NCBI RefSeq assembly: GCF_042657185.1
Contig: NZ_JBHSNN010000008.1
DNA length: 64,000 bases
Direction: 5' to 3' (one strand)
Source of the DNA: Ureibacillus thermophilus
GTDB taxonomy: Bacteria > Bacillota > Bacilli > Bacillales_A > Planococcaceae
Position numbers and translations under genes: made by a program. The notes beneath the pieces were generated by a model. That model ran no database searches and was not told the DNA's origin. It was given only the letters and a program-made list of their open reading frames with translations. Positions 16,424-24,695 of the stretch are shown here, in pieces (position 1 is the stretch's first letter; each line of letters begins with the position of its first letter).

Positions 16424-17308
16424 ATGAGCAATCGATTAAAGCAATTTATCAACGAACATCTTGAAGCGATTAACCGGGAGATTGTTGACCAAGTGGAGCG
16501 GCTCCATGCACCGCAAGCATTGAAAGATTCAATGTTATACTCGTTAAAAGCAGGAGGAAAACGAATCCGCCCACTTTTTGTCGTTGCGGTTTCAGAAATG
16601 TTTCATAATAAACAAAAGGAAGTCTATACAGTCGGGGCTGCTGTGGAAATGATTCATACATATTCCCTGATCCATGACGATTTGCCAAGCATGGATAATG
16701 ATGAATTGCGCCGCGGCAAACCGACAAACCATGTTGTATTTGGTGAGGCGCTGGCAACCCTTGCAGGAGATGCTTTAAACACATTAGCTTTTGGCGTGTT
16801 AGCCAGAATGGAAAATGTCTCCCCAGAGAAAAAAGTGGAGCTCATTAACTTATTAAGCATTGCAAGCGGTGCGGAAGGCATGGTTGGTGGACAAGTGCTA
16901 GATTTAGATGGGGAGAATCGAGAGTTGAATTTATCGGAACTGGAGCAAATTCACCGCAATAAAACGGGCGCCATTTTAAGATTCAGCATTGAATCAGGAG
17001 CAATATTGTCCGATGCAACTAAAGAAGCAAGAGAAGCGTTAATAGAATATGCCCATCATATTGGAATCGCATTCCAAATTCAAGATGATATTTTAGATGT
17101 GGAAGGCACTTCTGAACAATTGGGAAAAACGGCTGGAAAAGACGAAGAAAGCAATAAAAGCACATATCCGGCATTGCTTTCGCTGGATGGAGCAAAACAA
17201 AAATTGCAGGAACATTACCAATTAGCATTGAAAGCATTGAATCGTTTATCAGAAGATACAACGCTTTTAAGAGAATTTGCCAACTATATTGTTTCACGAA
17301 ATCATTAA
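16424..17308 (+). CDS. ispA: Farnesyl diphosphate synthase
   Basis: Condenses dimethylallyl/geranyl diphosphate with isopentenyl diphosphate for quinone, undecaprenyl and heme A precursors. The 294 residues show GGKRIRP, the first Asp-rich motif DDLPSMDND (about 84-92) and the second DDILD, with GKTAGKDEESNKSTYP after it. Start is ATG 16424 after TGGAGAGGA; an upstream in-frame ATG at 16364 would overlap xseB and lacks a site. Homologue of B. subtilis yqiD/ispA. Confidence 0.96.
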   Translation: MSNRLKQFINEHLEAINREIVDQVERLHAPQALKDSMLYSLKAGGKRIRPLFVVAVSEMFHNKQKEVYTVGAAVEMIHTYSLIHDDLPSMDNDELRRGKPTNHVVFGEALATLAGDALNTLAFGVLARMENVSPEKKVELINLLSIASGAEGMVGGQVLDLDGENRELNLSELEQIHRNKTGAILRFSIESGAILSDATKEAREALIEYAHHIGIAFQIQDDILDVEGTSEQLGKTAGKDEESNKSTYPALLSLDGAKQKLQEHYQLALKALNRLSEDTTLLREFANYIVSRNH

Positions 17309-17326
17309 ATGCAAAATGAATTGCTT

Positions 17327-17353
17327 TTGCCACACAGTTTCCCTTGTTATAAT
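17327..17353 (+). promoter_or_regulatory. Sigma-A promoter of dxs
   Basis: TTGCCA (17327-17332), spacing 15, TATAAT (17348-17353) with TG one base upstream (extended -10). The transcript would begin about 40 bases before dxs. Confidence 0.6.
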
Positions 17354-17399
17354 AGTGAAAACTTCTACGTGAATAAACTGAAGAAAAGGTGTGTGAGAG

Positions 17400-19307
17400 A
17401 TGGATTTAACGACAATTACTGGTCCATCCTTTTTAAAAAAGCTGAATAGACAACAGCTGGAAGAACTTGCTCAAAACATTCGAGATTTTTTAATTGAAAA
17501 ATGCTCGAAAACCGGCGGACATATTGGACCAAATTTAGGTGTTGTAGAATTGACGATTGCATTGCATCGAGCTTTTAATAGCCCTTTTGATAAATTGTTA
17601 TGGGACGTTGGACACCAAGCTTATGTGCACAAAATATTGACAGGAAGGGCGGGGCAATTTGATACCCTTCGTCAATATAAGGGATTGAGCGGGTTTCCGA
17701 AACGGGCGGAAAGCGTCCACGATGAGTGGGAAACGGGCCATAGCTCCACTTCCCTCTCTGCTGCGATGGGCATGGCTGTTGCGCGGGATATCAAAAAGGA
17801 AAATAATTATATTGTGCCCATTATCGGAGACGGCGCCTTAACTGGCGGTATGGCATTAGAAGCGTTGAACCATATCGGCCACGACAAACGAAGAATGATT
17901 GTCATCCTAAATGACAATGAAATGTCCATTGCACCGAATGTAGGGGCATTGCACAATATTCTAGGTCGTTTGAGAACTGCCAAGGAATATTCAAAGGCAA
18001 AAGAAGAGTTGGAATCATTAATGAAGCGTGTTCCAGTTTTCGGAGGAAAACTGGCTCAAGCCGCTGACCGTGTAAAAGACAGTTTGAAATATCTAGTCGT
18101 TTCCGGCGTGTTTTTTGAGGAAATGGGCTTTAAATATTTGGGTCCGATTGATGGCCATGATTTCGACGCTTTAGAAAAAACGTTGGAGTATGCAAAAAAA
18201 GTAGAAGACCGCCCTGTGCTTGTCCATGTTGTCACGAAAAAAGGGAAAGGGTACAAGCCGGCGGAAGAAGATAAAATCGGAACATGGCATGGGACGGGGC
18301 CATATAAAATTGAAACAGGCGCTTTTGTAAAGAACAATGCCAAAGGCCCTTCTTGGTCTAGCTTAGTTTCAGAGACGGTCAGAAAATTAATGAAGGAAGA
18401 CAAACGAATTGTTGCCATTACCCCTGCGATGCCAGTAGGTTCTAAAATGGAAGGCATTCAAAAAGATTTCCCTGACCGCTTTTTTGATGTAGGCATTGCA
18501 GAACAGCATGCAGCGACAATGGCGGCGGGGCTTGCAACACAAAAAATGAAGCCGTTTCTAGCGATTTATTCCACATTTTTGCAACGGGCTTATGACCAAG
18601 TTTTGCATGATATCGCACGCCAAAAATTGAATGTGTTCATTGGCATCGACCGGGCAGGGCTTGTTGGTGCAGACGGCGATACCCATCAAGGTGTATTTGA
18701 CATCGCCTTCTTGCGGCATATTCCGAATTTAGTCATTATGATGCCAAAAGATGAAAATGAAGGTCAACATATGGTGAAAACGGCCATTGAGTATAATGAT
18801 GGACCGATTGCTCTTCGATATCCGCGCGGGAATGGTCTTGGGGTTCCTCTAGATGAAGAATTGCAAACGATTCCAATCGGCACATGGGAAGTGTTGAAAG
18901 AAGGAAAAGATGCAGCTATTATAACGTTTGGTACAACCATCCCTATGGCAATGGAGGCGGCGGCGGAACTCGAAAAGCAAAATATCCACGTAAAAGTGAT
19001 AAATGCAAGATTCATAAAACCGTTGGATGATGAAATGCTTCATGATCTCATGAGGCAAAATATCCCAATTTTAACGATTGAAGAAGGGGTTTTAAACGGC
19101 GGTTTTGGCAGTGCTATATTGGAATTTGCCAGCGATAATAAATACAATCATGTTGAAATTGAACGGATGGGCATCCCTGACCGTTTTGTCGATCACGGCA
19201 GCGTTGATTTATTGCTCGAAGAACTGCACATCACGAAAGAAGAAACGATTGCCCGCATTGAATATTTAGTGAAAAATCAAAAGAGATTAGGTAAGAAAAC
19301 AGTATGA
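17400..19307 (+). CDS. dxs: 1-deoxy-D-xylulose-5-phosphate synthase
   Basis: Thiamine-diphosphate enzyme joining pyruvate and glyceraldehyde 3-phosphate, first step of the MEP isoprenoid pathway. The 635 residues include GGHIGPNLGVVELTIALH, the thiamine-diphosphate motif GDGALTGGMALEALNHIG through LNDNEMSIAPN, and the transketolase C-terminal half with DVGIAEQHAAT and GLVGADGDTHQG. ATG 17400 sits behind AAAAGGTGTGTGAG. It ends in a 4-bp overlap with the tlyA gene and matches the ispA-dxs-yqxC order of Bacillus. Confidence 0.97.
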   Translation: MDLTTITGPSFLKKLNRQQLEELAQNIRDFLIEKCSKTGGHIGPNLGVVELTIALHRAFNSPFDKLLWDVGHQAYVHKILTGRAGQFDTLRQYKGLSGFPKRAESVHDEWETGHSSTSLSAAMGMAVARDIKKENNYIVPIIGDGALTGGMALEALNHIGHDKRRMIVILNDNEMSIAPNVGALHNILGRLRTAKEYSKAKEELESLMKRVPVFGGKLAQAADRVKDSLKYLVVSGVFFEEMGFKYLGPIDGHDFDALEKTLEYAKKVEDRPVLVHVVTKKGKGYKPAEEDKIGTWHGTGPYKIETGAFVKNNAKGPSWSSLVSETVRKLMKEDKRIVAITPAMPVGSKMEGIQKDFPDRFFDVGIAEQHAATMAAGLATQKMKPFLAIYSTFLQRAYDQVLHDIARQKLNVFIGIDRAGLVGADGDTHQGVFDIAFLRHIPNLVIMMPKDENEGQHMVKTAIEYNDGPIALRYPRGNGLGVPLDEELQTIPIGTWEVLKEGKDAAIITFGTTIPMAMEAAAELEKQNIHVKVINARFIKPLDDEMLHDLMRQNIPILTIEEGVLNGGFGSAILEFASDNKYNHVEIERMGIPDRFVDHGSVDLLLEELHITKEETIARIEYLVKNQKRLGKKTV

Positions 19308-20122
19308 CAAAGACGCAAAAAGAACGAGTAGATGTGCTGCTTGTGGAACGGGGATTATTTGAAACCCGTGAAAAAGCAAAAAGAGCAATTATGGCGGGCA
19401 TAGTTTTTTCAAAGGAAGTTCGGATTGATAAGCCGGGGGAAAAAATCCCGATTGATGCGCCTTTGGAAGTAAAAGGGGAGCACTTAAAATATGTAAGCCG
19501 CGGCGGGTTGAAGCTGGAGAAGGCATTAAAAGAATTTGATTTAAATGTGGAAGGAAAATTAATGTTGGACATCGGCGCTTCCACAGGAGGATTTACTGAT
19601 TGCGCTCTTCAAAATGGTGCAAAACATTGCTATGCCTTGGATGTAGGATCAAACCAACTCGCTTGGAAATTGCGGAAGGATGAACGGGTTACAGTAATGG
19701 AGAAAACCAATTTCCGCTATTCCAAACCGGAAGATTTTACAAAAGGCTTGCCGGATTTTGCGACGATTGACGTATCTTTTATTTCTTTATCGCTGATTTT
19801 GCCTGTTTTATATAATATATTGCTTCCGGATGGTGATGTGGTAGCCCTTGTCAAACCGCAATTTGAAGCAGGAAAAGAAAAAGTCGGCAAAAAAGGCATT
19901 GTACGCGATCCAAAGACCCATCTTGAAGTGTTGGAAAACACGGCAAAAATGGCAACAGAAACAGGATTTGTCGTGAAAAATGCAACTTACTCGCCGATTA
20001 CAGGTGGAGAAGGCAATATTGAATTTTTATTCCATTTGAAAAAAGCGCAGGATGGACACGAAATCACGCCATTTACAGACTATAAAAAAGTCGTAGAATT
20101 GGCGCATCAAGAATTGAAATAA
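19304..20122 (+). CDS. tlyA: TlyA family rRNA 2'-O-methyltransferase (YqxC)
   Basis: 272 residues with an N-terminal S4 RNA-binding domain (about 6-65, RVDVLLVERGLFETREKAKR) and an FtsJ/RrmJ-type methyltransferase domain (from about 80; SAM motif LMLDIGASTGGFTDCAL). TlyA enzymes methylate riboses in 16S and 23S rRNA; which positions apply here is not visible. Starts with an ATGA overlap on dxs. In B. subtilis the same gene, yqxC, sits between dxs and ahrC. Confidence 0.93.
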   Translation: MTKTQKERVDVLLVERGLFETREKAKRAIMAGIVFSKEVRIDKPGEKIPIDAPLEVKGEHLKYVSRGGLKLEKALKEFDLNVEGKLMLDIGASTGGFTDCALQNGAKHCYALDVGSNQLAWKLRKDERVTVMEKTNFRYSKPEDFTKGLPDFATIDVSFISLSLILPVLYNILLPDGDVVALVKPQFEAGKEKVGKKGIVRDPKTHLEVLENTAKMATETGFVVKNATYSPITGGEGNIEFLFHLKKAQDGHEITPFTDYKKVVELAHQELK

Positions 20123-20129
20123 GCAAAGC

Positions 20130-20160
20130 AGGGAATGGCATCGGTCATTCCCTATTTTTA
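20130..20160 (+). terminator. Terminator after tlyA
   Basis: AGGGAATG (20130-20137) pairs with CATTCCCT (20146-20153), followed by ATTTTTA. Confidence 0.75.
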
Positions 20161-20196
20161 CTTGAGGTATTATAAAATATAATGTTAGTATAAATA

Positions 20197-20210
20197 TACA
20201 TTTATATTCA
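20197..20210 (+). promoter_or_regulatory. Candidate ARG box upstream of ahrC
   Basis: On the minus strand 20210-20197 reads TGAATATAAATGTA, close to the ARG half-site pair TGAAT-WWWW-ATTCA (12 of 14). It lies 15 bases before the ahrC start and downstream of TATAAT at 20178-20183, where binding would repress. Autoregulation by ArgR/AhrC is inferred. Confidence 0.4.
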
Positions 20211-20225
20211 TTAAGAGGTGTATAT

Positions 20226-20675
20226 ATGAGCAAAGGTCAAAGGCATATGAAAATTCGTGAAATCATTGCGAATAATGAAATTGAAACGCAAGACGATTTA
20301 GTGGAAGCTTTAAAAGAAGCTGGATTTAATGTGACTCAAGCAACGGTTTCAAGAGACATAAAAGAACTTCATTTAGTAAAAGTTCCGCTTCCAGATGGCC
20401 GATATAAATACAGTTTACCTGCTGACCAACGATTCAACCCATTGCAAAAATTGCAAAGAGCATTAACCGATTCTTTTATCAGCATCGACGGGGTGGATCA
20501 TTTTTTAATGCTAAAAACTCTTCCAGGCAACGGCAATGCGGTTGCAGTATTAATTGATCATCTGGAATGGCCGGAAGTCTTAGGGACACTATCAGGAGAC
20601 GATACGATTTTAATTATCGTCAGGGAAGTGGAACATCGGGAAGTTATTAAGCAGCGAATTTTAGATTTACTGTAA
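20226..20675 (+). CDS. ahrC: Arginine repressor AhrC/ArgR
   Basis: Hexameric arginine-responsive regulator of arginine synthesis and breakdown. The 149 residues have an N-terminal winged helix (NVTQATVSRDIKELHLVKVP, about 33-54) and a C-terminal oligomerisation/arginine-binding domain with GNGNAVAVLIDHL and GDDTILIIV, which hold the Asp-Asp pair that contacts arginine. ATG 20226 is behind AAGAGGTG. Standing between tlyA and recN, it keeps the Bacillus order. Confidence 0.96.
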   Translation: MSKGQRHMKIREIIANNEIETQDDLVEALKEAGFNVTQATVSRDIKELHLVKVPLPDGRYKYSLPADQRFNPLQKLQRALTDSFISIDGVDHFLMLKTLPGNGNAVAVLIDHLEWPEVLGTLSGDDTILIIVREVEHREVIKQRILDLL

Positions 20676-20690
20676 TTTGAGGTGGTCCGT

Positions 20691-22394
20691 TTGTTAAAAG
20701 AATTAAATATACGAAATTTCGCCATTATTGAAGAATTGACTGTGCATTTTGAAAATGGCTTAACCGTTCTTACGGGAGAAACCGGGGCAGGAAAATCCAT
20801 CATTATCGATGCGGTTCATCTCCTTTGCGGCGGACGAGCCAGCCAGGAATTTGTTCGACATGGTGCGAAAAAGGCTGAACTAACCGGACTATTTTTTGTT
20901 CCTGACCATCATCCTGCCTTTGAAAAATTGACGGAAGCAGGAATTGAACAAGAAGAAGGAACCATCATTTTGCGAAGGGATATTAATGATAATGGAAAAA
21001 GCATCTGCCGTGTGAACGGAAAATTGGTGCCATTATCCATTTTGCGGGAAATCGGCTCAACTCTTGTGGACATTCACGGCCAACATGAAAACCAAGAATT
21101 GATGGATGAAAAGCGCCACATCGATTTGCTGGATCAATTTGCCGAGAAACAATTGCAGCCGATTAAAGAAAAATATCAGCGTTTATATGAAGAATATCGG
21201 GCATTAAAAAAAGAAATGAACGCCATTAATATAAATGAACAACAAATAGCCCAACGTATTGATTTATACCAATTCCAAATTCAAGAATTGGAAGATGCCA
21301 AATTATCGGTAAAAGAAGAAGAAGAGTTGCTCGAAGAACGGAAGCGGCTTCAAAACTTCCATAAAATATACGAACATGCCATCAATGCCTATGAAGCCAT
21401 CTCCGGTGAAATGAAGGGGCTTGATTGTATTGGAGATGCCATGAGCGCTTTAGAAGATATCGTTCCGTTAGATGAACAGTTCAGCGATTCTTTTGAAGCG
21501 GTCTCCTCCTCCTTCTATGCCCTGCAGGATGCTTCTTATCAAATAAAAAATATTATTGACGAACTTGAATTTGATCCGGAACGTTTAAATGAAGTGGAAT
21601 CCCGTCTTGCTCAATACCAATTATTAAAAAGAAAATACGGAAGCACGGTAGAAGAGATTATTTCATATTATGAGAAAATCAAGGAAGAATTAAATACCCT
21701 TTTACATCGTGATGAGGCCATTCAGCAAAAAGAACAGCAGCTGAGAAAAATGGAAGCGGAATTAGACTATTTATGCGATGAATTGACAAAAGTGCGGAAA
21801 AAATGTGCAGCAGTATTAAGTGAAGCGATTATGAATGAACTTCGTGATTTACATATGGAAAAAGCGAAATTCATCGTCCAGTTCGAGCGTTTACATAATT
21901 TCGACATCAATGGGAAAGACTATATATCATTCTATATATCCACCAATGTTGGCGAACCGCCTAAATCTTTGCCAAAAATTGCTTCTGGTGGAGAATTGTC
22001 GAGAATGATGTTGGCATTAAAAACGATTTTTTCATCTAAATCACAAATTACATCTATTATTTTTGATGAAGTGGATACTGGTGTGAGCGGAAGAGTAGCT
22101 CAAGCAATCGCTGAAAAGATTGCCAATATTTCTTTAAACTCTCAAGTATTATGTATTTCCCACTTGCCGCAAGTAGCCGCTATGGCCGACCAGCATTATT
22201 TAATTTCAAAACAAGTGGATCATAACCGTACCTTCACAACAGTTGAAAAAATTGAAGAAGAAAAACGCGTCGAGGAAATTAGCCGCATGATGAGCGGTGC
22301 TGAAATTACGGAATTAACCCTTCAACATGCTAAGGAATTATTGCAATTAGCAAGCGAAAAGAAACGTACAATTCGCCAATTGGCATCCAATTAA
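20691..22394 (+). CDS. recN: DNA repair protein RecN
   Basis: SMC-like ATPase acting early in double-strand break repair. The 567 residues have the Walker A motif GETGAGKS (29-36), long coiled coils (about 150-215 and 305-370), and a C-terminal ATPase half with LPKIASGGELSRMMLAL (signature) and TSIIFDEVDTGVSG (Walker B). I place the start at TTG 20691, which gives the family N-terminus MLKELNIRNF and has GAGGTGG five bases upstream; the GTG at 20682 lies inside that site. Confidence 0.96.
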   Translation: MLKELNIRNFAIIEELTVHFENGLTVLTGETGAGKSIIIDAVHLLCGGRASQEFVRHGAKKAELTGLFFVPDHHPAFEKLTEAGIEQEEGTIILRRDINDNGKSICRVNGKLVPLSILREIGSTLVDIHGQHENQELMDEKRHIDLLDQFAEKQLQPIKEKYQRLYEEYRALKKEMNAININEQQIAQRIDLYQFQIQELEDAKLSVKEEEELLEERKRLQNFHKIYEHAINAYEAISGEMKGLDCIGDAMSALEDIVPLDEQFSDSFEAVSSSFYALQDASYQIKNIIDELEFDPERLNEVESRLAQYQLLKRKYGSTVEEIISYYEKIKEELNTLLHRDEAIQQKEQQLRKMEAELDYLCDELTKVRKKCAAVLSEAIMNELRDLHMEKAKFIVQFERLHNFDINGKDYISFYISTNVGEPPKSLPKIASGGELSRMMLALKTIFSSKSQITSIIFDEVDTGVSGRVAQAIAEKIANISLNSQVLCISHLPQVAAMADQHYLISKQVDHNRTFTTVEKIEEEKRVEEISRMMSGAEITELTLQHAKELLQLASEKKRTIRQLASN

Positions 22395-22523
22395 GTTCCG
22401 GCTGAATGAAAATCGTTCACCTTTTTACTGAATTTGAAAGTACCTAAGCGACAAATATTTACCTCACATTATTAAAAGGCCAGCTACACATAGTAATGTT
22501 ACAAACAATTTAGGAGGTGGACT

Positions 22524-23474
22524 ATGAAATGCCGTTTGCGTAACTTGCTTGCTTATCTATTGTTGATGTTCGCCCTTTTATCACCTTCTGCTGTAGCTGA
22601 AGCCAAAAAATTAATACCAATGGGTGAATCGATTGGAATACAAATGGAATTGCCATTTGTCTATGTTGCCCACGATGTGTTGCTGCCAAATGGCCAATGG
22701 CTGAAAAAAGGGGATATTATAAAAGAAGTCAACGGCAAAAAGATTGATTCGCTGGAAAAGTTTGAGGAATTCATATCAGGAGAAGAAATCACCCTTACCA
22801 TCGAAAAAGGTACCAATCAAAGCAGAACGATTAAACTGACGAATGATCAGGCAAATAATATTCTTCCCTTTCTAAAAGATGAAACGGATGGCATTGGGAC
22901 ATTGACCTTCATCGATCCTGAGTCGAAAGAATACGGAGCATTAGGTCATCAAATTATCGATGGTGTTTTAAACAGGCCACCTGAATTTACAGATGGTTCT
23001 ATTTTTTTAGCTTCCATTGAGCAAATCAAAAAGTCCAGCCCAGGGAACCCCGGTTATAAAATATCAGTCATCAATACGGATGATATTCGCCTTGGAAATA
23101 TTGACTCGAATGAATTGTACGGCATTTTTGGCCACTGGGAATCTGATATAAATCAAATTATGCGTAAACCTATAGAGATTATGTATGATGACGAAATTCA
23201 ATTAGGAAAAGCTGAACTATTAACTGCCATTGAAGGGTCAAAGGTCGAATCCTTTCAAATAGAAATCGTAAAAATTGAAGACAATTATTTGCAGTTTGAA
23301 ATAACGGATCAAAACCTGTTATCTAAAACCGGCGGCATTTTGCAAGGGATGAGTGGAAGTCCGATTTTACAAAATGGAAAGTTTGTAGGCGCTGTAACCC
23401 ATATGTTTGTCGAACAACCTGCTAGAGGTGCAGCCATTACCTTATCAGAAATGCTAAAGAAGAAACCGGATTAG
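22524..23474 (+). CDS. spoIVB: SpoIVB signalling peptidase (S55), compact
   Basis: Serine peptidase secreted from the forespore that activates SpoIVFB-dependent processing of pro-sigma-K. The 316 residues have an N-terminal hydrophobic segment (about 8-26), a PDZ domain (about 36-105) and the S55 domain. The likely triad is His142 in ALGHQI, Asp262 in ITDQNLL and Ser277 in GMSGSP; the 15-residue Asp-Ser spacing equals that of B. subtilis D363/S378. B. subtilis SpoIVB is about 426 residues, so roughly 100 are missing, mostly ahead of the peptidase domain. AGGAGGTGG precedes ATG 22524. Confidence 0.93.
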   Translation: MKCRLRNLLAYLLLMFALLSPSAVAEAKKLIPMGESIGIQMELPFVYVAHDVLLPNGQWLKKGDIIKEVNGKKIDSLEKFEEFISGEEITLTIEKGTNQSRTIKLTNDQANNILPFLKDETDGIGTLTFIDPESKEYGALGHQIIDGVLNRPPEFTDGSIFLASIEQIKKSSPGNPGYKISVINTDDIRLGNIDSNELYGIFGHWESDINQIMRKPIEIMYDDEIQLGKAELLTAIEGSKVESFQIEIVKIEDNYLQFEITDQNLLSKTGGILQGMSGSPILQNGKFVGAVTHMFVEQPARGAAITLSEMLKKKPD

Positions 23475-23480
23475 TATTGA

Positions 23481-23517
23481 AAGACTACATCAGCGGTATC
23501 TGATGTAGTCTTTTTTT
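23481..23517 (+). terminator. Terminator of spoIVB
   Basis: AAGACTACATCA (23481-23492) pairs perfectly with TGATGTAGTCTT (23501-23512), then T run to 23517. Confidence 0.88.
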
Positions 23518-23566
23518 GATTTTTTTATTGAAATTATACGATGGAAAATTTTCTAAAAGAACAAAA

Positions 23567-23682
23567 TTTGTCAAATCTGAGAGAATCTTTACGACTACTT
23601 GCTTATTTTTCTGTTTGATGGAAGGTATTACTAAAAAAATGTCGAAAAGAATATTGTCAAAACTATGACATATTGATGTAAT
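23567..23682 (+). promoter_or_regulatory. spo0A control region with three 0A-box-like sites
   Basis: Matches to the Spo0A box (TTTGTCRAA; core TGTCGAA) occur at 23567-23575 (TTTGTCAAA), 23640-23646 (TGTCGAA, perfect core) and 23655-23661 (TGTCAAA). A sigma-A promoter TTGTCA (23654-23659), spacing 17, TGTAAT (23677-23682) overlaps the last box. AGGTATT and GAAT near 23623-23652 recall sigma-H elements but with too long a spacer. Autoregulation of spo0A is known in B. subtilis; here it is inferred from the sites. Confidence 0.55.
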
Positions 23683-23727
23683 ATAAATGCATTTTTTGGG
23701 AGAAGGTCTAATAAGGGGGAATTTGCA

Positions 23728-24519
23728 TTGTCAAAAATTAGGGTTGCTATTGCCGATGATAATCGTGATCTAGTAAAAACAATGGAACAATATTTCGAAA
23801 ATCATTCAGACATTGAAATTGTTGGGACTGCATCGAACGGGAAATTGTGTCTAACTATGTTAGAAGAATGCAAACCGGATATTTTATTGCTGGATATCAT
23901 TATGCCTCATCTGGACGGTTTAGGAGTACTTCAAGAAATGCATAAAGATGATTGTTTCCTCGATACACAAGTGATCATGTTGACGGCTTTTGGACAAGAA
24001 GACGTCATGAAACAAGCCGTTACATACGGAGCTTCCTACTTTATGTTAAAACCTTTCGAGTTTGAACAACTTGTACAAAAAATATTGCATTGTGCAAATC
24101 AAAAAAGAGAATCGATCAAAAGACATAGTGTTTTACAGCCTGAAACAACCGGAAAAGTCAATCAGCGACAATTGGATACAACCATTACATCCATTATTAA
24201 GGAAATTGGCGTTCCAGCGCATATCAAAGGCTATGCTTATTTAAGAGAAGCGATTCAAATGGTCTATCACGATATAGATTTATTAGGTTCTGTGACGAAA
24301 ATTTTGTATCCAGAAATTGCGAAAAAATTTGGAACAACACCATCTCGAGTGGAGAGAGCCATTCGTCATGCTATTGAAGTGGCGTGGAACCGTGGAAATT
24401 ACGAGTCCATCTCTCAAATGTTCGGATATACTGTCCACCATTTAAAGTCGAAACCTACGAATTCAGAATTCATTGCAATGATTGCTGATAAAATTCGCCT
24501 TGAATTAGTAGCTTCATAA
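23728..24519 (+). CDS. spo0A: Sporulation master regulator Spo0A
   Basis: Phosphorelay response regulator controlling entry into sporulation. The 263 residues have a receiver domain with acidic pocket Asp10-Asp11, phosphorylation site Asp56 in LLLDIIMP, Thr86 and Lys108, a linker near 125-150, and the Spo0A C-terminal DNA-binding domain with recognition helix TPSRVERAIRHAIEVAW (near 210-226). Start is TTG 23728 with AAGGGGGAA upstream. It sits after spoIVB as in B. subtilis. Confidence 0.98.
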   Translation: MSKIRVAIADDNRDLVKTMEQYFENHSDIEIVGTASNGKLCLTMLEECKPDILLLDIIMPHLDGLGVLQEMHKDDCFLDTQVIMLTAFGQEDVMKQAVTYGASYFMLKPFEFEQLVQKILHCANQKRESIKRHSVLQPETTGKVNQRQLDTTITSIIKEIGVPAHIKGYAYLREAIQMVYHDIDLLGSVTKILYPEIAKKFGTTPSRVERAIRHAIEVAWNRGNYESISQMFGYTVHHLKSKPTNSEFIAMIADKIRLELVAS

Positions 24520-24608
24520 AATGTTTCAAACCGTATTATGTGTCTTTTCACCTAAAGAAAGCGAGAAATGTTTCAAATTAAATTTTTAAGGGGTACTTTT
24601 TACTTATG

Positions 24609-24635
24609 GTCACCTCTTTTTTGGGGTGACTTTTT
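24609..24635 (+). terminator. Terminator after spo0A
   Basis: GTCACCTC (24609-24616) pairs with GGGGTGAC (24623-24630, one G-T pair), then five T. Confidence 0.75.
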
Positions 24636-24695
24636 GCTTTTCTAAAAATGACGATTTTATATTATACTAAAAGCAAGGAAATATGAGGTGACTTT

